Positions 19,620-27,875 of a stretch of 64,000 bases of DNA are shown piece by piece (position 1 is the stretch's first letter; each line of letters starts with the position of its first letter). A model generated the notes under the pieces. It was not told where the DNA came from, searched no databases, and saw only the letters and a list, made by a program, of their open reading frames with translations. Where the stretch lies: assembly GCF_005671395.1 (NCBI RefSeq), contig NZ_CP040428.1:434001-498000 (forward strand). Direction: 5' to 3'. Source of the DNA: Jejubacter calystegiae. Its GTDB lineage: Bacteria > Pseudomonadota > Gammaproteobacteria > Enterobacterales > Enterobacteriaceae. The translations under genes and the position numbers were made by a program.

Positions 19620-20796
19620 TTTCGATCACCACCTTCAGAGACTTCAGGCGCGGCACAGCCAGATCGCTGACGATATCGCCCAGGGAGAATTCCAGGGAGT
19701 CGATGGCGACAAACGCGGCGTGCAACTCCTTACCCAGCCGGGAAAATGAAAAGCGGCTGTATGGCCACGTTTTCACCACGTCATAGTCGCTATTCTCCCT
19801 GAATGCGCAGCGCACCAGGTTTTCAATCCCCGACAACAGGGCGGCTTCCTCTTCCTCCGCCAGGTTATCGCGATTGACCACGTAGGCCGTCACCGTCAGA
19901 TCGTGCAGCGTTTCCGGCATCGCATAGCACTGCATATCGTCACCGTGGCCATGGTGGCCCTGGTCATTGATGTACTGGTTTACGGCATCAACGAACGGCT
20001 GCGACGCTTCGCCGCTGTCCAGCAGCAGATAAGCATTGGCCGTGCCCGGGCCGCGTGGAGCATCATGCTCGAAGAAAATGCGGTCAACGCTCAGACCGAC
20101 CACCGCTGCAATGGCGCTACGGTATACCGCATCAATGTGATAGCTCCCCACCACGTTAAACTGATTGCGCACCCTGTCGCGCAAATCGTCGTCGCTCTCT
20201 TCGTCAGCCCCCGGGGATAACAGCCAGCCATCTTCATTTGCCGCATGAGAGATCCCGCTGACCGCCACGGGCAAAATCCGGTAATAGCCTGGCGCCAGGT
20301 TATAAGCGCCGCCGGTGCCGGTCGCCTCCACAGGCACCAGTCCCGACACATCGCCCGCGACAATTTGAGTATCTGCCGTCACCCGCAGCGCGTAGACCGC
20401 GCCGTTAATCCTGGCGGTCTGGATCAGCGTACCGGCATTCACCGTCACCGCCTGCTTTTCATCTGTTTTATAGAAGCGCACCACCCCGCTGGCCGCCGCT
20501 GCGGGCTTGGCCGTGATGTTAACGCCCCAGGCCAGCAGCCGCAGCATGGCACCGGAGGCCGTGGCCACAAACATATTGGCCAGCACGGTGTTAACCATCG
20601 CATCCTTAATCCACATGACCGGCGTTGTCACAATCGCCGTAATCAGACGCCAGAACGGTGACATTTTGCTGGTATTGGTGATCAACCCTTCAGCTTTCAC
20701 AATGGCCTGAAACTGCGCCTTTACCGCTTCTTCCGTGACCGGCATTCCGCTGTCAGACAGCACCTTTTCAAAATCCACTACCGGCTTTCCGCTCAT
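19612..20796 (-). CDS. Baseplate wedge protein gpJ-like (Baseplate_J family)
   Basis: 394 residues. Baseplate J proteins form the wedge ring around the hub. Family features are ANMFVATASGAMLRLLAWGVN near 70-90, AGTLIQTARINGAVYALRVTAD (about 120-140), the GGAYNLAPGYYRILP turn and SDDDLRDRVRNQF near 215. A C-terminal beta domain follows. It overlaps the W-like gene by 4 bp (ATGA) and the I-like gene by 8 bp. It is longer than P2 gpJ (302 aa), because of an N-terminal extension and an insert. Confidence 0.88.
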   Translation of the reverse strand: MSGKPVVDFEKVLSDSGMPVTEEAVKAQFQAIVKAEGLITNTSKMSPFWRLITAIVTTPVMWIKDAMVNTVLANMFVATASGAMLRLLAWGVNITAKPAAAASGVVRFYKTDEKQAVTVNAGTLIQTARINGAVYALRVTADTQIVAGDVSGLVPVEATGTGGAYNLAPGYYRILPVAVSGISHAANEDGWLLSPGADEESDDDLRDRVRNQFNVVGSYHIDAVYRSAIAAVVGLSVDRIFFEHDAPRGPGTANAYLLLDSGEASQPFVDAVNQYINDQGHHGHGDDMQCYAMPETLHDLTVTAYVVNRDNLAEEEEAALLSGIENLVRCAFRENSDYDVVKTWPYSRFSFSRLGKELHAAFVAIDSLEFSLGDIVSDLAVPRLKSLKVVIENA

Positions 20797-21119
20797 ACAT
20801 CAGCCCCCAGAGATACCCGGCCAAAATCCCAGGTTTCCGCCTCCACCCACAGTTTGACCGGGGATTCCTCGGTGATTTTCACCGTTCCCGGAATAATGCG
20901 TTCATCCTCTTCCACCAACAGCACCAGTTGCGTGATAACGTCCGCACGCATCGTCGGGCTGCGCTCCGCCACCAGGCGAGTGGCCAGCCCGCTTTCAATA
21001 ATCGCGTGGACAATGTCCTGGCCAATGCTGACCCGGTTATTGCACAGTACCGGTTCACTCCCGGCGTTCAGGGTGAAATCCCTGTCAGTGATCAGCAGAT
21101 CGATATACTTTTCCGTCAT
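20793..21119 (-). CDS. Baseplate wedge protein gpW-like (DUF2590 type)
   Basis: 108 residues, in the place of P2 gpW (gp25/lysozyme-like wedge subunit). Seen: DRDFTLNAGSEPVLCNNR, GQDIVHAIIESGLATRLVAE, TMRADVITQLVLLVEEDERIIPG-like segment, then a C-terminal beta strand pair. The start at 21119 (MTEKYIDLL) overlaps the tape-measure stop in an ATGA, which decides it over an in-frame start six codons upstream. It couples translation between tape measure and gpJ. Confidence 0.75.
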   Translation of the reverse strand: MTEKYIDLLITDRDFTLNAGSEPVLCNNRVSIGQDIVHAIIESGLATRLVAERSPTMRADVITQLVLLVEEDERIIPGTVKITEESPVKLWVEAETWDFGRVSLGADV

Positions 21120-23029
21120 GCCTGGAGTTCCTGCCATTCCCTTAGCTGCTCCGGCGTCATACCCCGATCCGCATTGATGGTCACATTGCCAATAGTGCGA
21201 CGGTTATCGGTGTACGACTGAGATTTAGTGTTGATGTCCCGCGAAATTCCACCACGCGGCACCCCTTTAAGTTGTCCGCCGGTCAGCCCCTGCGGGCCCG
21301 GCGACGGAGCCGGAGATTCAGCCGTGGCCATGGCCTCAATATTGACGCCCGGCAGCAGATTCAGCTTTTCGACGATCCAGTTATACGTCCCGGCAAACTG
21401 GCGCTTCATGGTGGCCCACAGGCCGCTGAACAGATTGCCTATACTGCCCGCCAGCCCGGCCAGCGAATCCATAGGCGAAATCGCCGCGAACTGGTCACAA
21501 AGCCATGTCCAGCCATCTGCAATAGCCTGCCAGGTCTTTGCGGCCGCCTCTTTCACCGCCCCCCAGTGCTTAATCAGCTGCCAGCAACCGACAGCCAGCA
21601 GCGCGATAGCCCCCACAACCAGGAGGATCGGCCAACTCATAAAGTTAATCGCAGCCCCGGTAAGCATTGCCTGCATTCGAAGTGCCATCAGGACACCACG
21701 CAGGGACTTCATAACAGAGGCCCAGGCCAGCTTCGCTTTCGTATTCAGCCACGTCCATGCAGTATCAATCTTTGTTACCGCCGTCAGCAGCTTCCAGACA
21801 CCTACCCAGCCCAGCATCACGAACTTGCCAACACCCATCATGATATTGGCCACCGCACCCACCGCCGCGAACGACAGCAGGGCCACAGCGGCATACCCGA
21901 TAACGCGGGCGATGTTCGGAAACATTTCCATCCAGCGGGCGAAGCGCTGGCCGCCATCGGCCAGGGTATCAATCAGCGGGTACAGCACCGGCAGCAGAGT
22001 CAGTCCAATGGCCACGCGAATGGCGTTCCAGATAGCCATCAGACGATCCCATGGTTTGGTCATTTTCTGGGCCATTTCCTGGGTACGCCGCAGGCCATCA
22101 TTACCGCCCAGCTCAGTGATATGGCGCTGGAGCGTGCCGACGTTACCGTAAAGCTGCTTAATCACCGCCGAACTGTCACCAAATGCCGCATCCAGTTCGG
22201 CCTGGGCCTTCAGGTTTCCGGCAATGCTGGCGCCATATTTGCCCTGGAGTTTTTCCAGCATGGCAGGCATCGACAGGATTTTGCCGGTGGCGTCCGTGAA
22301 CGACAGCCCCAGCTTTTTGGCCCCCTCCACCGCCGTGGACATAAAGCCTTCATAGCTGCTGCTGGCCTCCGTTCCCAGGGTTTTGCGTAGCTCCCCCATC
22401 ACGGCCAGCTGCTCTTCCAGGCTGCGCCCGTAGTTGATACCGACACCGCGAGCCCCTTCCATCAGGTCTTTAATGTCAGCCATTCCGGCACCGAACTCTT
22501 TGCGCATATAGGTGACCTTTCCGGCCAGCTGCTCCGCAAACTGCACCTTGCCCATGGCGTCAGCCTGTTCCCGGAAGTTGCCGAACATCTGACTAAAGAA
22601 CTCCGTAGACTCCGCCGCCGTGGTATTCAGTGCTTTGGCCACCGTGCTGGCCACACCGGTGATCCGCGTCAGCTCGCTATCGGATAGCCCGTTGATTGAA
22701 TTGCGGATATCCGCAGAGGCGCCGATAAACTCTTCCGCCGCCGTGCCGTATTTCATTGAGAACTTCAGCGCATCGGCTGAAATCTGCTTCATGGCTTTAT
22801 CGCTGACGCCGCGTGCCGATGCCTCCTGCATTGCATCAAACATCTGCATTGCCGGGCCCAGCGCACCACGCACAGCCATACCCGCACCAACCACGCCCGC
22901 AATGCCGACCCCTATCTGGCCAAAGGCCTGGCGGCTGGTATCAGCGAACTGCGTAACCGATGCCTGCGCCTGCTTCAGCGGGCGGGTAATCCGGTCAATC
23001 AGGCTTAATGTAAAATCCAGCTGTTTCAT
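21116..23029 (-). CDS. Tail tape measure protein (gpT-like)
   Basis: 637 residues; sets tail length and is expelled into the envelope during DNA injection. The N-terminal ~330 residues are the TP901-type tape-measure core domain (SLIDRITRPLKQAQASVTQF, TAAESTEFFSQMF, AGVGIN-type GARGVGINYGRSLEEQL). Two strongly hydrophobic stretches follow near 375-410 and 480-505. The start (MKQLDFTLSLID) overlaps the E' stop as TAATG, so its translation is coupled to frameshifted E-E' translation. It is shorter than the prophage 2 protein (892 aa), which predicts a shorter tail. Confidence 0.93.
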   Translation of the reverse strand: MKQLDFTLSLIDRITRPLKQAQASVTQFADTSRQAFGQIGVGIAGVVGAGMAVRGALGPAMQMFDAMQEASARGVSDKAMKQISADALKFSMKYGTAAEEFIGASADIRNSINGLSDSELTRITGVASTVAKALNTTAAESTEFFSQMFGNFREQADAMGKVQFAEQLAGKVTYMRKEFGAGMADIKDLMEGARGVGINYGRSLEEQLAVMGELRKTLGTEASSSYEGFMSTAVEGAKKLGLSFTDATGKILSMPAMLEKLQGKYGASIAGNLKAQAELDAAFGDSSAVIKQLYGNVGTLQRHITELGGNDGLRRTQEMAQKMTKPWDRLMAIWNAIRVAIGLTLLPVLYPLIDTLADGGQRFARWMEMFPNIARVIGYAAVALLSFAAVGAVANIMMGVGKFVMLGWVGVWKLLTAVTKIDTAWTWLNTKAKLAWASVMKSLRGVLMALRMQAMLTGAAINFMSWPILLVVGAIALLAVGCWQLIKHWGAVKEAAAKTWQAIADGWTWLCDQFAAISPMDSLAGLAGSIGNLFSGLWATMKRQFAGTYNWIVEKLNLLPGVNIEAMATAESPAPSPGPQGLTGGQLKGVPRGGISRDINTKSQSYTDNRRTIGNVTINADRGMTPEQLREWQELQA

Positions 23030-23226
23030 TATTCGCCTTTAATAGCCAGCGCAATGCCATTCGCCACAGCAATGCGGAAGTTTTCCCAGTAACGATTATC
23101 AAGCCAGGCGGCGCGGGCCAGATTTTCCGGGGCGTCATTTTCGCCCGGTAAATAATAACGCCGCAAAGTTAAATACTGCTCCAGCCCGTTATTTTCGATA
23201 GCGCGTATCCGCGCCGTTAGTTTTTT
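23029..23226 (-). CDS. E' extension of the tail assembly chaperone, reached by -1 frameshift
   Basis: No independent start is needed. A canonical slippery heptamer A AAA AAC (23220-23226, minus strand) lies two codons before the E stop, in the zero frame GTA AAA AAC TAA. A -1 slip there enters a frame that stays open for 63 codons (LTARIRAIENNGLEQYLTLR..., then NRYWENFRIAVANGIALAIKGE). It stops exactly at the tape-measure start. In P2 the same arrangement yields gpE+E', which scaffolds the tape measure during tail assembly. The fusion would be about 152 residues. Confidence 0.88.
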   Translation of the reverse strand, partial: KKLTARIRAIENNGLEQYLTLRRYYLPGENDAPENLARAAWLDNRYWENFRIAVANGIALAIKGE

Positions 23227-23486
23227 ACTTCAATCTCCAGCTTGGGTGCGAAGATTTTATTTACCTCTTCAACCAGCTGAAGCGCAGCGCCCGGAAGAAC
23301 CAGAATAGTATCCAGCGCCTCTTTAGTGTCCTGGCTGGCGATACGTCGCAGATAGTTATTGGCCGGAGCCACTTTATTATCCATCGACATTTCATTAATA
23401 AACTGGTTATACGCGGTGTAATTTGGTTCAAAGACCAGATCCACACCATTAACAGCCAGTTTCACCTGGTTAATTTTCATTGCCAT
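23217..23486 (-). CDS. Tail assembly chaperone, short form (gpE-like)
   Basis: 89 residues; short product of the frameshifting pair between tail tube and tape measure. Seen: KINQVKLAVNGVDLVFEPN, YNQFINEMSMDNKVAPANNYL, DTKEALDTILVLPGAALQLVEEVNKIF. The ATG at 23486 has AAGGA seven bases upstream; an open frame extends 19 codons further upstream without a better start. The last codons form the slippery site for E'. The lysis cassette separates it from the tube gene, as in HP1-type phages. Confidence 0.88.
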   Translation of the reverse strand: MAMKINQVKLAVNGVDLVFEPNYTAYNQFINEMSMDNKVAPANNYLRRIASQDTKEALDTILVLPGAALQLVEEVNKIFAPKLEIEVKN

Positions 23487-23487
23487 T

Positions 23488-23772
23488 TTAAATTCCTTCT
23501 CGCTTATTAATTTCATCGACCAGTGCATTATGCCGGGCCGCACATTCCGTATAGATATCCCGATAGATTAATAACGGTTCTGCTAAATCTCTTCCGGTAT
23601 TCCCGTTAATTCTGGGCAGGTTTTCCGGGCATTTTGTTTTCAGGTTTTCCTGAAAGGGCACGTTCAGCCTGACCGGCGGCGGCGTTGTACATGCGGACAA
23701 ACTCATCAGACACGCAAACGTGAGTAAAAACCGGCTTAACCATTTCCGTGCGAATCTCCTTTGGTCGGGCAT
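23488..23772 (-). CDS. o-spanin lipoprotein (Rz1/LysC-like)
   Basis: 94 residues, encoded in another frame and overlapping the end of the i-spanin gene by 167 bp. The N-terminus has basic residues, a hydrophobic core and a lipobox LSAC with the lipidated Cys at residue 28, followed by a proline-rich TTPPPVRLNVP segment typical of Rz1. Anchored to the outer membrane, it pairs with the i-spanin and fuses the membranes in the last step of lysis. Confidence 0.85.
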   Translation of the reverse strand: MPDQRRFARKWLSRFLLTFACLMSLSACTTPPPVRLNVPFQENLKTKCPENLPRINGNTGRDLAEPLLIYRDIYTECAARHNALVDEINKREGI

Positions 23773-23971
23773 TTTTCAGCGCCTCCAGTTTCGCTTCCAG
23801 CCCCCGGGCTGATTCTCCCGCCTGCGCCAGGGCGGCGGCTGTCGCCTCCCTGCCCGCCTGACCGGCGGCGCGTTCAACAACCAATTGCAGGCTATCCCGC
23901 CGCCAGTCACTGACCAGCCACCCCGCCGCGAAAGCCAGCGCCATCAATACCAGCCAGCGCCCTGCGGCCAT
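23606..23971 (-). CDS. i-spanin (Rz/LysB-like)
   Basis: 121 residues with an N-terminal inner-membrane anchor (WLVLMALAFAAGWLVSDW, residues 6-23) and a long helical periplasmic part (ERAAGQAGREATAAALAQAG, LEAKLEALKNA). With the overlapping o-spanin it disrupts the outer membrane after peptidoglycan is cut. The start touches the endolysin stop. Classical overlapped Rz/Rz1 order within the lysis cassette. Confidence 0.85.
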   Translation of the reverse strand: MAAGRWLVLMALAFAAGWLVSDWRRDSLQLVVERAAGQAGREATAAALAQAGESARGLEAKLEALKNARPKEIRTEMVKPVFTHVCVSDEFVRMYNAAAGQAERALSGKPENKMPGKPAQN

Positions 23972-24312
23972 CAGCGCACCCCGTTATGCTCAATGCTAAA
24001 GTGATTGCCATCCGGGCGGCTTTTAAAGCGCCCTCCCCAGCTGCCGCCCAGCGACTCCCAGTATTCACCCAAGGGGAGATAAGCGGCAGTGTCGGTCTGA
24101 TACCGTCCATTGATGAACAGGTTAAAATCCACGGCCAGCCGCTGGGTATGCAGGCTGTGAGTAATACCGCTACCCTTTTTCGCATTCAGCGCCGCCTGCT
24201 CCGGCGTGCGGTATGCCTCGCCAAACGTCAGGCGATAGCCCTTTTCATCAGCCCAGTGGATCAGGTTTGCGATCATCACCGTAAACAGTGCCTGTTTTTC
24301 GCTAAGCGTCAT
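23971..24312 (-). CDS. Endolysin, M15-type peptidase
   Basis: 113 residues. Cuts the peptide part of peptidoglycan. The zinc site of M15 enzymes is visible: SLHTQRLAVDFNLF (first His and the Asp; SxHxxxxAxD type) and HFSIEHNGVR (third ligand) at the C-terminus, with FGEAYRTPEQAAL upstream. It is unlike the SAR-lysozyme of prophage 2. The start at 24312 has GGGAG eight bases before it; an ATG two codons earlier is too close to that site. There is no signal sequence, so release depends on the holin encoded just upstream (11-bp overlap). Confidence 0.9.
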   Translation of the reverse strand: MTLSEKQALFTVMIANLIHWADEKGYRLTFGEAYRTPEQAALNAKKGSGITHSLHTQRLAVDFNLFINGRYQTDTAAYLPLGEYWESLGGSWGGRFKSRPDGNHFSIEHNGVR

Positions 24313-24601
24313 GTGCATTACTCCCGTTTTTCTTCCCCGCTGCGCGCCTGCGCAACCAGACTTCTACAGCCTGATAACCGGCAATTCCCAGCGCCGCACC
24401 CAGCCCCTGGATAGCCAGCGGGCTGGCGTCCGGGATCTGGATAAGTGCCGCCCCGGCCACCACCGAAACCAGACTCCCCAGAATCACGCGCCCGGCGAAC
24501 AGGCGCAGCGTGATGGGGTCATTACTGGTCAGCACATTGCCAATCGCAATCAGCCCACCAATGATCAGCAGTGAATAAAGGCTTTTTTCATGTTCCTGCA
24601 T
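24302..24601 (-). CDS. Holin
   Basis: 99 residues with three hydrophobic segments: YSLLIIGGLIAIGNVLT, LRLFAGRVILGSLVSVVAGAALI and LAIQGLGAALGIAGYQAVEVWL. A short basic C-terminus follows (RRRAAGKKNGSN). It forms the inner-membrane lesions that free the endolysin. First gene of the lysis cassette holin-endolysin-Rz-Rz1, sited between tail tube and tail chaperone rather than after the head genes as in P2. Confidence 0.85.
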   Translation of the reverse strand: MQEHEKSLYSLLIIGGLIAIGNVLTSNDPITLRLFAGRVILGSLVSVVAGAALIQIPDASPLAIQGLGAALGIAGYQAVEVWLRRRAAGKKNGSNAHDA

Positions 24602-24617
24602 TATTTTTCTTCCGTGA

Positions 24618-25070
24618 TTACCCGATTAAATCCCGCGTATCATCGGCGCTCAGGTAGGGCACGCCGTTGATATGAACAAAATCCGTGCCGGTGACGAGGT
24701 ACTTAACTTTGTGCGTCAGCGTGCTGCCGCCCTTCGGGTCATTGTCCAGCACGTTGCTAGGTACCAGCTTGCAGGCGAAGGCCTCCACCTTCAGTTCCTC
24801 ATTGCCCGCCTTCGCGTACCACATCAAATCCACCGTTGGCAGGCCACGCCACGAACCGGCAGCGCGGGCTTTGGTGGTCAGTTGCTGAAAAGCCTTACTG
24901 GTGAGTTCAATCTCACCTTCGGCGGCCACATCCCCCGATACCCAGCCATCCGGCACCCCTCGGGTCTGGGCGGTGGCGGTGTTATCAGTAATATCCAGCG
25001 TGACCTTTTCGGCGTGGATCAGGTCACCATCCATGCGGAAATCAACGCTCTGCCCTGAAATCCTCTGCAT
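24618..25070 (-). CDS. Tail tube protein (DUF2597 type, gpFII counterpart)
   Basis: 150 residues. Inner tube subunit of the contractile tail. Seen: ISGQSVDFRMDGDLIHAEKV at the start, VPDGWVSGDVAAEGEIELTS, FQQLTTKARAAGSWRGLPTV, and a C-terminal KVKYLVTGTDFVHINGVPYL. It directly follows the sheath gene (2-bp gap), the usual sheath-tube order. Little similarity to P2 gpFII, so this tail module is of the HP1 kind. Confidence 0.82.
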   Translation of the reverse strand: MQRISGQSVDFRMDGDLIHAEKVTLDITDNTATAQTRGVPDGWVSGDVAAEGEIELTSKAFQQLTTKARAAGSWRGLPTVDLMWYAKAGNEELKVEAFACKLVPSNVLDNDPKGGSTLTHKVKYLVTGTDFVHINGVPYLSADDTRDLIG

Positions 25071-25072
25071 TG

Positions 25073-26200
25073 TTATTCACTCCCTGCCAGGCTGGTATCC
25101 AGCACGATGCTGACCGTGATGCCCTTCGGACACTCATACGGGCGCACCACAATATAAATTTCCACCTGCGTGGATGACTTCCAGACGATCGTCACGTCAC
25201 CGTCCTGCGGCGGCTTCACCTCGCCCGGGAAGGTCACCCCGTTAATCTGGGAGGTAACGGCCATTTCCCGCAGCGTTTTCGCAAAGTAAGACTGGTGTGC
25301 AGCAATGCTGCCCGGTGTGCTGTTCAGCGAACGATCGCCCAGTTTAGCAATCGCCTGGAGGCGAACGCGGCGCGCCACTTTGTCCACAATGCGCAGATAT
25401 TCAATGGCCTGATAGTCGCCGCCTTCCACGTCCAGCGTGCGCCCGTCTGCCCAGTAATAGCCGTCATAGTCTGGATACCACATCGGCACGCTGTAGCGCT
25501 GCGATTCCAGCGCCTGAAGCGTCGCCAGTTCCAGAGTGGCGCCAGTACCATCCACCGGCAGATCATCCGCCCCCATATCGACCAGGGCGCCGGTGGCAAC
25601 GCGGCAGGGGCTGTCGGCAATGGTCACCGCACGGCTACAGAGGCGCCCGGCCAGCACACCCGGTTCATTTCCCCACAGACGCGGCACCAGTTGCACCGAC
25701 TCCGCCGCAATCCCGCTCTGAAGTGTTGACAGCCGTTCGAGATAATCCGCCCAGGCTTCGCCATCCTGCGGCCCCTGTACTGCCAGGATGAACCACACCC
25801 AGCGCCCGTACTTAGCCAGCAACTCCGCACGTAATTTCGCGGCCTCGTTAATCGCGGCTTTATCCGCGATATCATCAGCAAATACCACGCCTTCCACTGA
25901 CGCCACCTGCTGCGCTGCGCGCACAGCATCTACCCACGATTCCGGCTCTTCGCCACTGGCCAGCACCCGAATAAAGCCGCTCCAGTTCTGCCCGGCATTC
26001 AGCATCGCCGCACTGACCATGCCCTTTAACGGGCTGGCATCGGCACCCAGCAGGGCATCCAGATCGCTCTGGGTATTAACCGCCAGCGTCTTGCCGGTGT
26101 TGGTGTCGCCGGTACCGACGAACAGCAATACGCGCTCGATCTCGTCGGTTTCCCCCTGCAACTGGTTAACCTGATTAATTTGCACAACAGGCCAGGTCAT
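25073..26200 (-). CDS. Tail sheath protein (DUF2586 type, gpFI counterpart)
   Basis: 375 residues forming the contractile sheath. Seen: an N-terminal LLFVGTGDTNTGKTLAVNT block, AAMLNAGQNWSGFIRVLASG, WVWFILAVQGPQDGEAW, and a C-terminal domain with SLNSTPGSIAAHQSYFAKTL and VVRPYECPKGITVSIVLDTS, where sheath subunits usually join neighbours. It overlaps the S-like gene by 4 bp. Shorter than P2 gpFI and of a different family from the sheath of prophage 2. Confidence 0.85.
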   Translation of the reverse strand: MTWPVVQINQVNQLQGETDEIERVLLFVGTGDTNTGKTLAVNTQSDLDALLGADASPLKGMVSAAMLNAGQNWSGFIRVLASGEEPESWVDAVRAAQQVASVEGVVFADDIADKAAINEAAKLRAELLAKYGRWVWFILAVQGPQDGEAWADYLERLSTLQSGIAAESVQLVPRLWGNEPGVLAGRLCSRAVTIADSPCRVATGALVDMGADDLPVDGTGATLELATLQALESQRYSVPMWYPDYDGYYWADGRTLDVEGGDYQAIEYLRIVDKVARRVRLQAIAKLGDRSLNSTPGSIAAHQSYFAKTLREMAVTSQINGVTFPGEVKPPQDGDVTIVWKSSTQVEIYIVVRPYECPKGITVSIVLDTSLAGSE

Positions 26201-26901
26201 GTTTTCCCCTTAATATCCTGCGCGTTAACGTTCCAGCCGAACCCGATAGCCTGAAGCTGTCGGGCCAGCGCCTTGTTAAAGTCCTGCTCACCAATCCCCA
26301 GAAACGCCCTGGCGGGTAACTCCACCTGCCAGGATGGTTTCGCGGGCTTATCCTCCAGGATGCGGATAAGCAGGCCCGCCTTACGGGCGGTCAGACTCTC
26401 CTGGATTTCCTTATAGCCGGGCTTGCGCCAGCGCTTCCCGCGCCTGACCTTATACCCGGCCTTACGCAGGCGCTTCGCCTGCCGCAGCGTGGCCGGGCTG
26501 TCGCCCTGGGCCTTCTGCTGCATCTGACGGCGGTTTATCGTCACGCTCATACCGTTTTGTTGCGCGTATCCGACGACACCTGCCGCCACTTTCCCCTTGC
26601 CGTTGCGATAATTTCCGCCCGACAGATAAAGCCTGACTGACCCGGTTTCCGGCATCTCCCGAATGCGGATCAGCTTTGGCATATTGCGCAGCATCTTGCC
26701 GCGCCGCTTTGTCGCCCTGCCGGGCCACTTCTGGCCATCCGGCGCCTGCTGATTCCTGACGTTGCGCTTTGCCGCAGCCTCCACTCCATATTTGGCCATC
26801 CGCCACAGCAGGCGCCGTCGCTTTGCCGGGGGGAGATCCAGCTTTTTCAGCGCCTCCCGAAATACTGCCAGTTGCGCCTTATCCAGCTCCCCGCGAATCA
26901 C
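26197..26901 (-). CDS. Tail completion / virion morphogenesis protein (gpS-like)
   Basis: 234 residues, very basic. Typical of the phage virion morphogenesis family: N-terminal helices (KLDLPPAKRRRLLWRMAKYG), the NQQAPDGQKWPGR turn shared with P2 gpS (NPDGSVWEPR in prophage 2), and a C-terminal LPARAFLGIGEQDFNKAL block. It overlaps both neighbours by 4 bp. gpS-type proteins join tail to head. The centre has a Lys/Arg-rich insert (KRLRKAGYKVRRGKRWRK) absent from the prophage 2 protein. Confidence 0.85.
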   Translation of the reverse strand: MIRGELDKAQLAVFREALKKLDLPPAKRRRLLWRMAKYGVEAAAKRNVRNQQAPDGQKWPGRATKRRGKMLRNMPKLIRIREMPETGSVRLYLSGGNYRNGKGKVAAGVVGYAQQNGMSVTINRRQMQQKAQGDSPATLRQAKRLRKAGYKVRRGKRWRKPGYKEIQESLTARKAGLLIRILEDKPAKPSWQVELPARAFLGIGEQDFNKALARQLQAIGFGWNVNAQDIKGKT

Positions 26902-27380
26902 AGTGAATCCTCACGGTGCGGAATAACTTCCGCCGCCTCTGCCGTCCAGATCTCCGGACTTTCCAGCCGCCAGCGCCTGCCGTCATGCGGGATTGATCCG
27001 TTTTCATCCGGCACCAGATTCAGTTCTTCAGCCATCGGCAGGCTAACCACCACAATGGCCGTTTCCGGGTCAATCACGTCGATATCAAAATCCGGCAGGT
27101 CGTTATCAATACCAATTTCTTCGAACAGACTGCGATCGGCCTGCGCCAGCCAGGCAATAAACAGCGCCATCAGTATCTTGGGGTCATACTCCCGGTACGG
27201 GTAACGCTCCCAGGACAACACGGCGTTATATTTAATGATGGCCAGCCGGTACTGGTTCAGTCCCAGATCCCGCTGCGCCGGGATGAACTCCACGCCATCC
27301 ATCTGGCTGTCAAATCCCTGCATCGCACGGGTCGGCATGTTTTCCGCCAGAAACCGGGTCAGTGCATCCAGCTGGCTCAT
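26898..27380 (-). CDS. Tail completion protein, gpR position
   Basis: 160 residues between the head-completion gene and the S-like gene, the place of P2 gpR. Seen: LTRFLAENMPTRAMQGFDSQ, YRLAIIKYNAVLSWERYPYR, LMALFIAWLAQADRSLFEEI, DIDVIDPETAIVVVSLPM. The layout (helix, two strands with WE-Y, hydrophobic LFIAWL, then LP/D strand) parallels P2 gpR. Overall identity is low, so order carries much of the call. Confidence 0.72.
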   Translation of the reverse strand: MSQLDALTRFLAENMPTRAMQGFDSQMDGVEFIPAQRDLGLNQYRLAIIKYNAVLSWERYPYREYDPKILMALFIAWLAQADRSLFEEIGIDNDLPDFDIDVIDPETAIVVVSLPMAEELNLVPDENGSIPHDGRRWRLESPEIWTAEAAEVIPHREDSL

Positions 27381-27829
27381 ATCATCGCCACCGTGATACG
27401 CGGCAACCCCTTGATGCGTCGTACCGCCAGGGTTGATTCAGCGATCAGGCTGGAGCGGGTCTGGTCACTCTCCTGGCCGGGGTGACTCTCCCGGCGCCCC
27501 AGGCTTGCAAACTCACCCAGCAGGTCACCTTTGGCCCGCGCAAAGACCGCTTTCCGGTAGCGGGAGCACAGCAGGTTTTCCCCATCCAGCACCACGCCAG
27601 GCACATCCTGGGCCCGCTGGTACCCCTGCCCCCGGTATCTGGCCGCAATGCTGGTCAGATCGTCGTTAATCTCCCCGGCGGCGGTTATCAGCGCATCGCG
27701 CACGGTTCCCGGGGCGACATCCGGCGGGATACTGCGCTGGCGCTGAAAGTCCGCGACGCTCAGATCCGGCCAGAATCCGTCATTTTTCAGCCCGGCATCG
27801 TCGTAATTAATCGGTGAACCGCTAAACAT
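27377..27829 (-). CDS. Head completion/stabilisation protein (gpL-like)
   Basis: 150 residues. Connector-side protein added after DNA packaging. It contains NDGFWPDLSVADFQRQRSIP, which corresponds to P2-type NNSFWPDLDLAKFREAMRVD in prophage 2, then a helical TVRDALITAAGEINDDL and CSRYRKAVFARAKGDLLGEF. GGAGG lies six bases before the ATG at 27829. It overlaps the R-like gene by 4 bp. Confidence 0.88.
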   Translation of the reverse strand: MFSGSPINYDDAGLKNDGFWPDLSVADFQRQRSIPPDVAPGTVRDALITAAGEINDDLTSIAARYRGQGYQRAQDVPGVVLDGENLLCSRYRKAVFARAKGDLLGEFASLGRRESHPGQESDQTRSSLIAESTLAVRRIKGLPRITVAMI

Positions 27830-27875
27830 TCAGCCTCCGGAAAAAAGGTGGCGGGCTGACCGGTTTCCACGGGCA

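Noticed and set aside
21272..22390. 372-codon open frame on the plus strand
   Set aside because: Antisense shadow of the tape-measure gene in GC-rich DNA, with low-complexity composition and no ribosome-binding site.
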